From: Heligmosomoides polygyrus polygyrus
Taxonomy: Eukaryota; Nematoda; Chromadorea; Rhabditida; Heligmosomidae
NCBI GenBank assembly: GCA_947396885.1
Contig: OX377202.1
Location: 21,080,001 to 21,144,000, forward strand
Length of the DNA: 64,000 nt
Reading direction: 5' to 3'
Every line of letters begins with the position of its first letter. Position 1 is the stretch's first letter. Of this stretch, positions 9,801 to 19,669 are shown piece by piece. The position numbers and the translations under genes were made by a program. The notes beneath the pieces were generated by a model that was not told the DNA's origin, did not search any database, and saw only the letters and a list, made by a program, of their open reading frames with translations.

Positions 9801-12800
9801 CACATTCGCGACAAGGACCAAAATTACGAAATTTACTCGCATCTGGAATATTTCAAAGCACAGCGGAGACAAAACGTCCCCAAACCCAACTATAGTAGGT
9901 TCCTCCAGCCGTTCCTCACTGCAGAATTCCGCTGGAAGCTCAGCCTTTCTTGCAGGACCGCTGCAGCCGCCTTAATTACCCACACTTCCGTCATCGGCGC
10001 CTGCCGTTAATTGGGTTTCGCTTCTTGCGATGACGACAACAGAACACAAAAACATCTACAGACAGCCTATGATGGGACCAAAATCGAGAAGGCGGTCTTT
10101 TTGCCTGGATACGGAATTGAACCTAAGTCGACTGGAAGGCTGATGGCTATCGGCGCTCGTTGCCACTGCACCAGAACACACCTCCTTGGCGTTGAAGAGC
10201 ATACAGGGCGTGATCTCCTCGCTGTTCACTCGATCCATGAACGGGTGATGAGCGAACGGATGCCCGGCATCGCGCCACGAAGTGAACTCGAACATCAGTA
10301 TCGGATCCACCTGAAATGACTTCATGCTTTGCCTAGGGCCAAGAAGATCTGCTCCCTAGAAAGCAAATGTTTCTTACGGTACTAGTCGTCAAAGCGGCCT
10401 ACATGGAGGCATGGGGGGGGCGAGTGGTAATGCATCAAACCAATATGGCCGCATCGACCAGGTGCGCTGTGCCATGATTGATTCGATTGATCCACTGATT
10501 GGTTGGAATTTCCTGATACGTCCCCCATGTAGGCCACATTATCGACTAGTGTCTTTTTTGTTTCGAAATATGATCCATCTGAAGTAACTTCATGGTTTGC
10601 CTCGAAACTGAGGGTCAAAAAGATCTGGTCCCTAGAAAGCAAAAGTTTCATCCCGTGCTAATCGTTAATGTGGCCTACATGGGGAAGTGAGTGATCAAAC
10701 CAATAACGCCTCATCGAGCAGTCGTGTCCTGCCATGATTGTTCGGCTCGCGTTCGATTCATGCTCTGATTGTTTGTGATTGCCCGATACGGTCCCGCCTC
10801 CCCATTTAGGCCACAGTAACGAGTAGTGCCATTTTTTATTTTGAAATCAGATCCACCTAAAGTAAACTCATGGTTTGCAATCGAAATTGTAGGCTAAAAA
10901 GATCTTTTCCCAAGTGAGTAAACGTTTCATACGGTACTAGTCGTTAATGTGGCCTACACGGTGAGGTGTTCGTGGGGTCTCCTATTGGTTGCGACTAACA
11001 GACGCATCTTCCCATTTAGGCCACATTAACGACTACTAATTTTTTTTGCTTCAAAGTCGGACCCACCTGAAGTAACCCAAAATTTGCCTTTGCGATTGTA
11101 GGTCTAAAAGATCCGATCCCTAGAAAGCAAGCGTTTCATATGGTACTAGTCGTTAATGGTAAGGTGGAAACCCAGTAGTAGTCGCCAGTGTGGCCTGCAT
11201 AGTGAGGTGGGGCGCACCAGAACAATCAAGCCGCATCGTGGAATAGTCTCCCCAAGAAGAAGTTTGCCATGCCGTGATTAGCTGGCGCGTATTCGGTCGA
11301 AGCTCCGATACGTTGCGATTGGCAGATGTGTCTGCGTCTCCCCAGGTCACATTACGACAAGTACCTATTTTGTTTCAGAATCGGATTCAGCTGAAGCGAC
11401 TTCGTGCTTTGTCTTCAAAATTGTGGGTTGAAAAGATCTTGCCCCTATAAAGTAAATTTTCATGCGGTACTGGTCGGTAATACGGCCTACGTGGGGGGGG
11501 GGGGGTGGAGGGGGTGGGATCAGAGCAATTAGGCCGCATCGAGAGAGCACGTCGCATGGAAGTGACGTGTGCCATGCCCTGGTGGCTGGCACGTGTTCGG
11601 TATGAGCGGTTGTGATTGGCTGATGCGTTTTCGCCTCTACATGTAGGCCACATTAACGACTAGTACAGTTTTTTTGTTTGTTTCGAAATCCAACCTAACC
11701 GTAAAAATTAGCGCTAAACCGGACATTTGCAGCCGTACCTCCTCTACGGCCTCGGCCTGCTTCTGCTCGTTCTCTCGTTCCTTCTCCCGGGCCATGTAAG
11801 CGGTTGTCGGAGGCATCGTGGACGACTTTCGATGAGCTGCACCGGATGAGCTGGAACGTCTCGCCGAGGCTGAAACAGCGCGCTAATTAATGCCTTATAG
11901 ATATTAAATCAGGAGTGATCTAAACTTATGACGCTGGTGCTGCACGTTATGAAAGCTATCAATATCGATTAGACGGCGAAGTAATCGATATGGATAGTTT
12001 TCGCCGCGTCGCCAGAGGAATGAAGTATAAACCCCGCCATGGACACCTACATGAGCTGAAGAGCTTCGCCAGGGCCGACTTGTGCTCAGGTGACGTGTGC
12101 TGGAAGTGATTCTGGCCCATGCCGGGCGTTTGAACCAGGAGTTTCAATGCCGCCACTTCGGCCGTAAGAACCTCCACCTAAATTTGGAGTAAACACAAAC
12201 ATAAACATGAAAGTAAACAAAAGTCCCTTCGTTGCGGATGGGCCGCTCAAAGACGTATCGTTTCTTGAATATATACATAGTTGAAGCCAAAGTGTGAAGG
12301 TGACTTTCGATGTGCTGGACCAATTCCTGGGATAAGCCATGCTTTTTGCATTCCTCTGACGTTCCAGACCCCTCACGGAAAACACAGCTATTGATCCAAA
12401 TCATAATCATACCTGCAACCTGGACTCGTTCAAGAGCCTCTCGGACCGCTCTCGTCGCTCCTCCGCGTAGTTCACCATTCGATAAGCCTCCTTAAAAATG
12501 GTTATCTTATTGATTTGTTATCGATCGATCCTCCGACAGCTTAAAGCTGAATGCGCTTTTGTGTTAATTCCAGCCGAAAGATGAATGAATAATCGATCTG
12601 TCGACCTGAAACAGCTTCTCGGTGAGCTCCTGAACTTCAGCATCGACCGTGTCCTGTATCCGAGTTAGTCGACACATCTTCTCGTCCTTTTCGGCTATGG
12701 ATCGACGAGCGGCCCTAAATAAAACATTCCACTGGAAGCTTTAATTGCTTCGGACTACTCTAATCTGAACACCGTTGCCTAAAAAACAGGAAATAAATCT

Positions 12801-13753
12801 ATTTTAGACGCCTAAAATGTCCGACGCTTCTTCTAGTAAGCCCTTCAGCTTAACGCTCAACCGGCTCCATGCTGACATCAGCGGACAACTCCTTCCAATA
12901 TCACGAGTGAGTGCTGATAGACCATTGCTACGAGGATATCGTGGATGTTGCATTCGGTCAAACAAAGCCGATGGTGTAACTGGCTAACATCCTGCCCGGA
13001 AAGTAGGGGATGCGGGCTCAAGTCTGGCATGGCACAAGAGCTTTAATCACAGATCTATTCATCTGTCTAACAGCTCCCATAAAAGCCCGAAGCGATGACC
13101 GATATTTTTGCCTTATGATGAAAATAAAGTATAAAAAACATATAAAAACCTGTTAAATATTTGGACTCACTCCAGTTCTTGCCGCATTTGCACGAGCTCC
13201 TCGCCTCGTGGCGAGCATGGCGACACATCGTTTCTAAACTATGAAATAAAATATTAAAATAATGATAATATAATAATAATTATAATAATAAATAATAAAT
13301 AATAAATAATAAATAAAATATTAAACACTGCGCTTCTTAGTAATAAAAAGTGTAGCATCTTATCCTACAGCCAAGAGGAGTGAGCTGGGCGTATACAGTC
13401 AACACAGAATATCATTTGCTAAGGGCAGCGTGTTAGCGCAGCTGGAGGAGGCGCCGATTGTCACAAAACCCAGGTCAATCAGCGATACGTGACAGTGCCA
13501 ATTGCTGTGTCAGGAAAAACGGCTCGAAAAAAGCGTGCGAAAAGGCGATGATTGATTGAAGTACAGGCCTTTACGAAAAAAAAAAACTTTTTTCCTTCCA
13601 ATGCTCCATTGTAAAACGGCAGGGGCTACAGATCGTGGTGATGCCATTCTCTGAAACTCAAGTCACACTCACACAAATTCCGGCTGATCTTTTCCCTCGC
13701 ACATCACTGTCATTCCGGCAAGTCGTAGCGCCTCCGTCATCCCATCCACATAT
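6819..13753 (-). CDS. RAB3IP: Rabin8/RAB3IP homolog, Rab8-family guanine nucleotide exchange factor (5' incomplete)
   Basis: Ten minus-strand exons join in phase with GT...AG introns: 13753-13673, 13233-13171, 12714-12606, 12490-12413, 12177-12051, 11869-11739, 10310-10182, 8405-8326, 8271-8172, and 6989-6819 (stop TAG). The fragment is about 350 residues; vertebrate Rabin8 has about 475. The middle exons form the Sec2-type coiled coil, with LTEKLFQ joined to EAYRMVNYAEE and then VEVLTAEVAALKLLVQTPG, the signature end of the family's GEF coiled coil. A serine-rich linker and a KEREKE-type charged stretch follow. The conserved C-terminal domain follows: MDRVNSEEITPCMLFNAKE, LSDAILDSIAANKLELEPV, CALTNVARFCPYRVRVAED and AVCDYYTFIRYLRVGL, ending QLRKNMCLAKLGLG. 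By family knowledge the coiled coil catalyses nucleotide exchange on Rab8 in exocytic and ciliary traffic. The first exon was not found above 13753. The introns are loaded with MITE and SINE copies. Confidence 0.92.
7255..7415. repeat. Palindrome-rich repeat family H, reverse copy
   Basis: Carries the family words TGTGGCGGTGATAATTCTGA and TTCACCCATAGGTGACCAAA, which recur at 29.0-30.3 kb and 32.1-33.1 kb. It lies in the last intron of the Rabin8 homolog. Confidence 0.6.
7517..7918 (-). CDS. F-box-associated-like exon nested in a Rabin8 intron
   Basis: An open frame on the minus strand runs from a possible acceptor CTAACAG (exon start 7918) to a stop at 7517. It reads SLKRLQRSWVEVECMADPR, then VVHLSFWDAPCIQLLGDF, TDVDLRCVSRLIWMD and DFSLEKWLDFGVQSNLPV. 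The order W..A..I.L.GDF, then a DL..(I/V)S strand, then LEKWL.G.QSNL, resembles the F-box-associated type 2 domain of nematode F-box proteins, where the last element is FLKHWI.GSNP.L. No F-box is visible, so this is a fragment, a distant relative, or a pseudogene. It lies between the last two Rabin8 exons on the same strand. The assignment rests on pattern memory only. Confidence 0.35.
   Translation of the reverse strand, partial: SLKRLQRSWVEVECMADPRIFPAFAVKFESFKRNVEVCLLDEGELQGSERAEIIQVVHLSFWDAPCIQLLGDFTDVDLRCVSRLIWMDRSFYGRFPSDCRTISDFSLEKWLDFGVQSNLPVSREIRQRPRVLH
8001..8083 (-). repeat. tRNA-like sequence (SINE head or tRNA pseudogene)
   Basis: Read on the minus strand it starts GGTGGCGCAGTTGGCGGG, a good RNA polymerase III A box, and about 50 bases on has GGTGCTCGAATCCGC, a B-box-like word. 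The arms do not fold into a clean acceptor stem, so I do not call a functional tRNA. Confidence 0.45.
8585..8770. mobile_element. MITE-1 element, degenerate left end
   Basis: The right end CATGTAGGCCACATT...GACTAGTAC is clear (8744-8770). The left end (ACTGGTCCGGGATCTG, then CTACATGGGAGG) matches only in part. Confidence 0.55.
9090..9222. mobile_element. MITE-1 element, short
   Basis: Left end ACTGGTCGTTAATCTGGCC, right end CCGGCCAAATTAGCGATTAGT. Inside are CCAATCACAACCAATCAGAG and, towards the right, AGCCAATCAG. Further right-end remnants follow at about 9286-9312, 9440-9470 and 9548-9572. Confidence 0.6.
9670..9820. mobile_element. Hybrid element: MITE-1 left end, MITE-2 right end
   Basis: The left end GTACTGGTCGTCAATATGCC is MITE-1-like, while the right end GCTGCCCACATTCGCGACAA is the MITE-2 form. 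Inner CAATCAGAGCACC and CTGATTGG words are common to both families. Confidence 0.5.
10270..11690. repeat. Tandem array of MITE-1 plus a splice-acceptor-like spacer
   Basis: Five MITE-1 copies (10381-10550, 10657-10827, 10936-11037, 11145-11363, 11469-11665) alternate with a roughly 100-bp spacer. The spacer starts near 10301, 10567, 10845, 11057 and 11381 with the word GATCCACCTGAAGTAACTTC and runs through AAAAAGATCT and CTAGAAAGCAA to TTTCAT. The array fills the intron between Rabin8 exons 11869-11739 and 10310-10182. The first spacer overlaps the real acceptor of exon 10310-10182, which means the others carry look-alike acceptors. Confidence 0.8.
12960..13050 (+). repeat. tRNA-like SINE family 2, copy in a Rabin8 intron
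   Basis: Contains GATGGTGTAACTGGCTAACA (A-box-like), then ATCCTGCCCGGAAAG and GGATGC, then GGGCTCAAGTCTGG (B-box-like). The same order of words occurs at 14005-14110 and as an inverted pair at 49487-49735. Confidence 0.5.
13425..13500 (+). repeat. SINE-1 head fragment
   Basis: GTTAGCGCAGCTGGAGGAGG followed by CGCCGATTGTC matches the 5' head of the SINE-1 family (compare 27242). The body is missing. Confidence 0.45.
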
Positions 13754-14004
13754 CTGCAACTCGGCAAAAATAGAATTATTCACTGGAAAAGTGACACGGA
13801 GACAATGATCCAATCAATATCTCTTCAACGGATTGAAGAGCAATACGTGGGTGGAGCAGTGGTAGTGGGCGCAGGGTCCGGGGAGAAACCGTGCAATAGA
13901 TCCGTTTTGGTGCAGTGAGCACGCACCACAATTTTGTGGAGAAAGCTCTTACACCAATATTCTGGCACCGGGATAGGCTGGCTGATCGTACCCATACTTT
14001 GTTC

Positions 14005-14110
14005 TTTCCAGGCAGGATGCTAGCCCGGAATGCTGACGGTATAGTGGACTAGCATCCTGCCCGGAAAGCACAGTGTGAATTTGCGTCCCACTTTGAGCAG
14101 GAGTTTTGAT
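14005..14110 (+). repeat. tRNA-like SINE family 2, copy
   Basis: Shares CTAGCATCCTGCCCGGAAAG, a tRNA-like head, and the tail word GTTTTGATCAC with the copies at 12960 and 49600. Confidence 0.5.
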
Positions 14111-14446
14111 CACAAGAAAACATACTTGCAACAACATGTAGCACTTTATATCAGCCTCTATATGATCCACAAAGAGAACTGGCACCATTAAGAAGGCTGT
14201 CGCTAAAAGAGTGAGTTTTAATGTGAAGTGCGTGACGCATTACAATGAAATAAACCAGCGCCACGCCCTCAGTCTAGTACACTATCATGCCCAGGCCCTC
14301 CATGCACCGCCTTATTTTCCTTTGCCATTTGTTTATAATATTTCATTTCATTTTATTATTACATCTATATTATACTTATTACTATATTATTTCTAATATT
14401 ATTTTGTATTTTTTATACTTCATTATTTTGTATTGGACGCGCGTAG

Positions 14447-14705
14447 CGCAGTCGGAGGATGTGCCTGCTGTTGTGTACACCCGATTCCAGGCACAGTGTC
14501 GGACTTCTTCGTGAAAGCCCTGAACGGGCAACACGACGCTCTTCGCGTCCTTCGAGAGAGGATGATCCTTGGAGAACTCTGACACACAGCAGGGACGAAT
14601 GGAGTCGCTATTGGCGCCCGCTGGGGCAATGATCAATGGGACGACATGTGATACAGGTGATCCAGATGAACTCAAAGCGGGGACAGAAGCATGTTCACGA
14701 GAAGT
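14447..14705 (+). mobile_element. Chimera: SINE-1 head joined to an RTE 3' tail
   Basis: The first about 55 bases (CGTAGCGCAGTCGGAGGAT through ACACCCGATTCCAG) are the SINE-1 head. From about 14502 (GTCGGACTTCTTCGTGAAAG) the sequence is the 3' end of an RTE open frame, reading SDFFVKALNGQHDALRVL, and continues with the same untranslated words as the RTE tail at 23500-23715 (GGTGATCCAGATGAACTC). A half MITE-2 end follows at 14714-14760. Confidence 0.6.
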
Positions 14706-14759
14706 GAGCAATTTCGGTCCATGTCGCGAATTTGGGCAGCATTCGGAGGTTGGAAGACC

Positions 14760-15460
14760 AGCCGGATGATGTTGTTTGCTATTTGTTGACTGTCTTGCAC
14801 AGAGACCAAATTACTCCCCACTTAAGATGAACAGGCGGCTCGATTGGGAAACCCCGAGCTAGGTAAAGTACGAGTTCGGGTCATGTACAATCCAAACGTC
14901 CTACTGTGGGAAACAATCGTTGTTTTTCCCATTACAACTACACATGAAAACGAAATACAGGAGGGTTGTGCGACTGCTTTAACGCTGCAATCCAAGTATT
15001 CTTCTCTAATTTTTTAATTTTGAGGGGCAAAAACATAGCTAATTTCTGCAAAGTTTGAAAAATAGTACGAAGAACGGGCGCAAAGTGCTCCCACTACGAC
15101 GAGCCGACGTGGTTGACTAGTCCCGAACAGGCTGCGTCATTAAATCGATACGAAAAAAACGCGAAACATCGCATTAAAAACAGGGGGAGACGTTAAACGG
15201 CGAAGAATGACAAGCCGTATTCTCGCTAAATGCTAAGCGAAACCGTTAGTGGCGAAACATAGCGCTGAGGCAGTGGACTACACGAAGCGCGCCCTCAGGT
15301 GCCTTCGCAGATCTCCAAGAATCGAAAACGTGGCGCATTCCCTGCACGTGAATTATCGTTCCTTGCCCGCCTTGAAGCATATTTATGTTAATTCGTAACA
15401 CGGTGGACGTATACAAGCAGAAAGGATGAACACCAGTGTTAACTAATGTCCGCAACTACG
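14760..15460. other. Undetermined stretch
   Basis: No supported gene. Several short minus-strand open frames exist but lack splice sites or recognisable motifs. This is where 5' exons of the Rabin8 homolog might lie, but I could not identify one. Confidence 0.35.
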
Positions 15461-16140
15461 TCGGTAAATAAAATTGTTTTATTTTTATTTTTAAACTAAA
15501 GAAAACAAACAAAAATAAATTGACAGGTTAATACATAAACGAAAAAATGGGCTAACTGATAGGTAAATAAGTAAACAGTCTAATGAATCGACGAACAGAT
15601 AAAGGAATAAACAACCAAATAAATAAGCGATGGGATAGAATTATAAATAAGTTCATACATGAGAGTATGAAAAAAAATGATTAAATGACCAAGAAGAGTT
15701 CATGACCATACAAGTAGACGGTGAGTAGATGAGCGATAAAAGAGATCATAAAAAATAATAAAAAATGAATGGATAAAATAAGCGAAGGGATAAATAAGTA
15801 AAACTGAACAAGTTACTAAATAAGCGAACAGATAAAAATAAACAACAAAATAAATAAAAAATAAGCTTATAGCTAATTTAGTAAGCAGATAGACAAGATA
15901 ATAAACAAATGAATAAATAAATATATAATCAAACAAATAAATAAGTTGTTAAATAAAAAGATTAGTAAACTGATAAATAAACGATTAGCTGAGTAGCTGA
16001 ATAAACAAATATATTTATTTAAGTATAAAAAAGTTGGCGAAAATAAGTATAACAAATTTATTTATTCAAATATGAAAAACAGTTTGCTTAAAAAATGTAA
16101 AAATTTATTTAAGTATTTAAATATGTAAATAACTGCTGAA
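15460..16140. repeat. AT-rich degenerate tetranucleotide array
   Basis: About 680 bases of drifting AAAT/AAAC/ATAA words (for example AATAAATAAGTAAACAG). The long leucine/isoleucine/tyrosine open frames on the minus strand are a by-product of this composition, not genes. Confidence 0.8.
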
Positions 16141-16149
16141 GTAAGTGAG

Positions 16150-16900
16150 TTACTAAGTTCCAACTGGTAGATCAATCATTAAATGAGGATTTGAACGAGT
16201 TGAAAACCAAGTGAAAAGAGGAGCTGTCCTAGTGGGAGGGGGCACTTCATCCTAACTCTTTGACAATGACGGTAAAGCTGACAGCAAATTCGTTCACAAA
16301 GAGAATACCGTGAACTGCCTTACGAGAGGGTCTCTGTTCGGAGTTTCCTAGCCGGAAAGGCCGACACTGTTTACATATGCTTCGCTTTTCTAGCGATAAT
16401 CCCCTCCGACTAGGATAGATCTCGAAAATACAAATTAGTGCTGGTCCAGAAACGAAAGGTCTACGTTCATCACAAAGACCAGAAGTTTTTCGAAAACTTT
16501 AACGATAACGAAGCTATGCACGCAAACTATATATAGTACAACTGCAGAAGGACATCTAAGCCTGCTTTGAGTGGGTAGCACCGCCAAATCTGATGGTGGA
16601 CTTCTATTTTCAGCCTTGTAGTTGATTGATGAAGCGTATTCAGAGTGAATTCAATAGCACTGTCTCGGAGAAATCTGTTGTGAGGAGGAGTGCACAGTTG
16701 ACAGTCCAACGGTCACCGCTCAGCGACCTCGATATTATGCTAAACCCGTGACGACTCGGATAAATCGCGGACAACCCGCTTTAACGAGCAGATCACCTCG
16801 CGTGGCGGGCGTCCAAGGCGAAAACATTCCCGTTTCAACGCATCTACATAAGGCTGACGGTGGTCAGTGGCATGTACTATGCAGGAATCCTATTGACTAC
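16150..16900. other. Undetermined stretch
   Basis: No supported gene. A 60-codon minus-strand frame at 16527-16709 lacks recognisable features. Confidence 0.35.
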
Positions 16901-17180
16901 GATAAGGGTAAGGAAAAGGATAGGCGGTGCTCAACACGCTCAGATATGCGCCGCGCATTCCACTTCTACGGGATGTCGAGGAGGCGATTTGGATGTGCAT
17001 TTGGCCATACAATGACTTGCGGTGGCCAGCCGATGAACAAGTCAGCGCTTTGTTCTGGTGCCATTTCACCGCCCTCGGAGCAACGGGAGGCTCGGTTGGC
17101 CTGGGCGGAAATCTCGAACTAGGAACCTGGTATCGGGTGCACGCGACAGTCGTCACTTCCTCCAACTGCGCTCTCATACG
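16900..17180 (-). mobile_element. SINE-1 element, reverse orientation
   Basis: Reading on the minus strand it starts at the head (GCGCAGTTGGAGGAAGTGAC near 17150-17180), passes the word CCAGGTTCCTAGTTCGAGAT, then the body word GTTCATCGGCTGGCCACCGC, and ends near 16900 with AATGCGCGGCGC. The order and spacing match the plus-strand copy at 27242-27535. Confidence 0.75.
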
Positions 17181-17214
17181 TCCAAACAATACAAAACACG
17201 TTAATGATCCAAGC

Positions 17215-17640
17215 AACAAATTTAATAAATAAATGAACAAATACATATATAAGCTAACAAATAGTCGACGTGATTGATAAATAAGCAAACAAATAGATCT
17301 AGAAATAAAAGAGCTAATTAATTCAAATAGTAATCAATGATTACAACAAATAGGTAAATAAGCTAATAAATAATAACGTAAACAAGTAAATAAAAAATAA
17401 GAGTAAATAGACAACATATAAAAATAATAATAAACAATAAATGAAAAGATATACAAGCGACAAGATTGATGAATGACAAGACATATAAGCCCATACAACA
17501 AAACTAAACAAATAACTATGCATATAAACAACAAATTGATAAATTAATCAAACACAAAGTAGATAAACAAACAAATAGGTAATAGATAAATACGTAAATA
17601 AATAAGTAAAAAATGAAGTAGCGAATAAATGGTTGGACGG
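17215..17640. repeat. AT-rich degenerate tetranucleotide array
   Basis: Same type as 15460-16140 (AATAAATAAGCAAACAAATA words) and directly after a SINE-1 head, so the two AT arrays may be expanded A-rich tails. Confidence 0.75.
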
Positions 17641-17649
17641 CTAGTGGGA

Positions 17650-17710
17650 CACGAACCTTGAATCGATACAAGGCACGACATATGCGACAGCCGGCGCCTC
17701 TTCCTTCTAC
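17650..17710 (-). repeat. SINE-1 head fragment
   Basis: CGACAGCCGGCGCCTCTTCC is the complement of the SINE-1 head. No body follows. Confidence 0.5.
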
Positions 17711-18060
17711 ACCACATGAGCAGAAGAGGGCACGAAGGGCGCGGTGTGCTTTCTGCGCACAGAACACAACGGACACCAAATGTTCAATAAGACGAAAATT
17801 AAGCAAAATAGGAGTGCATGGCGCACACCAGGAGAATCCTATTTTCAATTTTTATTTCATTTTTAACATATTAAGCAACAGCTATCTGATAAAGTAACTA
17901 AAGGAAGTAAACCGCAGTACTTTGCGAAGGCCAGACGAGGAGAATCTCGGATGGCACTAATGAGATATTCGATGTCCGATGAAACCTAACCATCTCCGAA
18001 ATCAAACAAACGATCGAATTTCGGAGATAAACTTCGGCCAGTCGCTGTGACGAGCGAGCA

Positions 18061-18137
18061 ATGTGGAGCTACATGCGTGCCAATCAGCTGAGTATTTACG
18101 TCAGTTTTACAGCGCTGTTGACGTATTTGTTTACCGT
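18061..18137 (+). CDS. Possible first exon, signal-anchor protein (SPCS3-like?)
   Basis: ATG 18061 opens a 25-codon frame followed by donor GTGAGG at 18138. It reads MWSYMRANQLSIYVSFTALL and continues hydrophobic, a short N-terminus followed by a membrane span. The start resembles the N-terminus of signal peptidase complex subunit 3, which has RAN.L before its span. I found no second exon, so the match may be chance. Confidence 0.2.
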
Positions 18138-18559
18138 GTGAGGTTATCTGTCCGAGGAAAAGCTCGAGTGTCAACACCACTTCTCGCCTTGAGATTTGAA
18201 TTTTTGTCTTTTTTCAACTTTGAAAGTCCTTTAGACCTGAACTTAAGGGGTGGAGAAGCCTCAGAATTAGAACAAAGATGTAAAGAAGATTATGCTATGG
18301 AGAAAAACTTTCCGCGAGGCTGGATTTCAACGCGAGGCCTCATTCTTCAAACCCGGAACGAATAGAAAATCAACATCTTTCCGGCTGGAACCAACGACAG
18401 GTGCCCACCGAACAGGCCATACTATCGCTGGACATTTAGAGAAGCCATAGCGACCGCCTAGGCCAAAGGAATCGAAGGGTTTTGTTTAGGTTTCGATCGG
18501 AGGCAGAGATGGCAATGGCGAGAACGCGGCATGGCAAGATGGGGTCCGCATGAGTCGAA

Positions 18560-18990
18560 ATCAAATTTGCGACGGCCAAAACACGTACACAAAGATCTCT
18601 GGTCGATGAACGAAAAAAACTTGGAAGATATCACGTCATCTGATTATTGATCCAAAGCTTTTCCTTAAAAGTTGTTCGCTTGAAGAGAAATCTAACCCGT
18701 GTCTAACTGGTCATTCGGAAGCGTGATGGATATTTACTGGAATTCTCTTAAGAACTCGCTAGTGTAGGTCGAAGCATAGGTGGAAAGTACACAAAACACT
18801 ACAGGGCTTTAGAGATTGATTTTGAAAAATCAGTAAATAAAATTGGTCTTCAAGCTAAATTATAAACGAATAAAAACGATAAAATTAAAAAAATAAACTG
18901 AAAAAATAAAGGAAAAATATGATGTTTGTTAACATTTTAATTCGTGTCATTATCTATTTCATATTTATTTTATATTTACATTTTTTATTT
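18560..18990. other. AT-rich undetermined stretch
   Basis: No gene seen. Near 18500-18560 the phrase reading WGPHE in the plus frame resembles the C-terminal end of RTE open frames (compare RWGPHDQ at 37970), so a decayed RTE tail may end here. Confidence 0.3.
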
Positions 18991-19400
18991 TTACGCTGTC
19001 TTTACTCTAGTTAATTTTACTAGGATTCTATTATATCTATACCTTTATTTGTGAATATATTTGTACGACTTTGAGGATTGTTTATTTAAATTATTTCATT
19101 AACTTTATTATTTTGTATTTATTTTAGGTTAACAATTTTTAGATAGCTTTTATTCTAGTTAATTCTACTAGAATTCTTTTATATTTATGTCTTTATTTAT
19201 AAATATTATATATTTCAGGGCTTTGTAAATTTATTTATTTATTCAAATTATTTCATGAACTTTCTTTGTGCATTTTTAAATAGCTTTTATTGAAGCTAAT
19301 TTTATTGAAAGTCTACTATAAGTATTTTTATACGTACATATATTTATATATACATTTATGAATACATTTATATTTTTGCATTTTTATTTATAAACGTATT
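18990..19400. repeat. AT-rich tandem repeat, period about 140 bp
   Basis: A unit beginning TTTATTCTAGTTAATTCTAC recurs three times with drift (starts near 18997, 19146 and 19283). Each copy is followed by TTATATTTAT..CTTTATTTATAAATAT and by AAATTATTTCATNAACTTT. Confidence 0.6.
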
Positions 19401-19669
19401 TAAATTCTTATCTTACCATATATTTATTTTATTAACTTTAACTCAATGTACTACACTGTTCATTTGACATTACTGCTTCATTAGCACTTTCGATATATTA
19501 AGCCGAAAATTTTTATCACCACTAATTTAATAAATATTAAAAATTAAAATTAAAAATAAAACAAAATAATTAATTATGCTTCAGTTGTTCCATATTAATA
19601 TGCCAATTCATACACGTTGTTTATGAAGGAAAGTGGACAAATTTGACCGACAGCTTAGACATTGTAAAG

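Noticed and set aside
9920..9970. Possible extra Rabin8 exon reading AAAAVLQERLSFQRNSA with acceptor and donor
   Set aside because: Exons 10310-10182 and 8405-8326 already join directly in phase and match the family order without it. At most a cassette exon.
12819..12910. Plus-strand first-exon-like frame MSDASSSKPFSLTLNRLH followed by GTGAGT
   Set aside because: It lies inside a Rabin8 intron on the opposite strand and I found no continuing exon. Only 31 codons.
15700..16055. Long leucine/isoleucine/tyrosine-rich frames on the minus strand
   Set aside because: Products of AT-rich tetranucleotide repeats, not membrane proteins.
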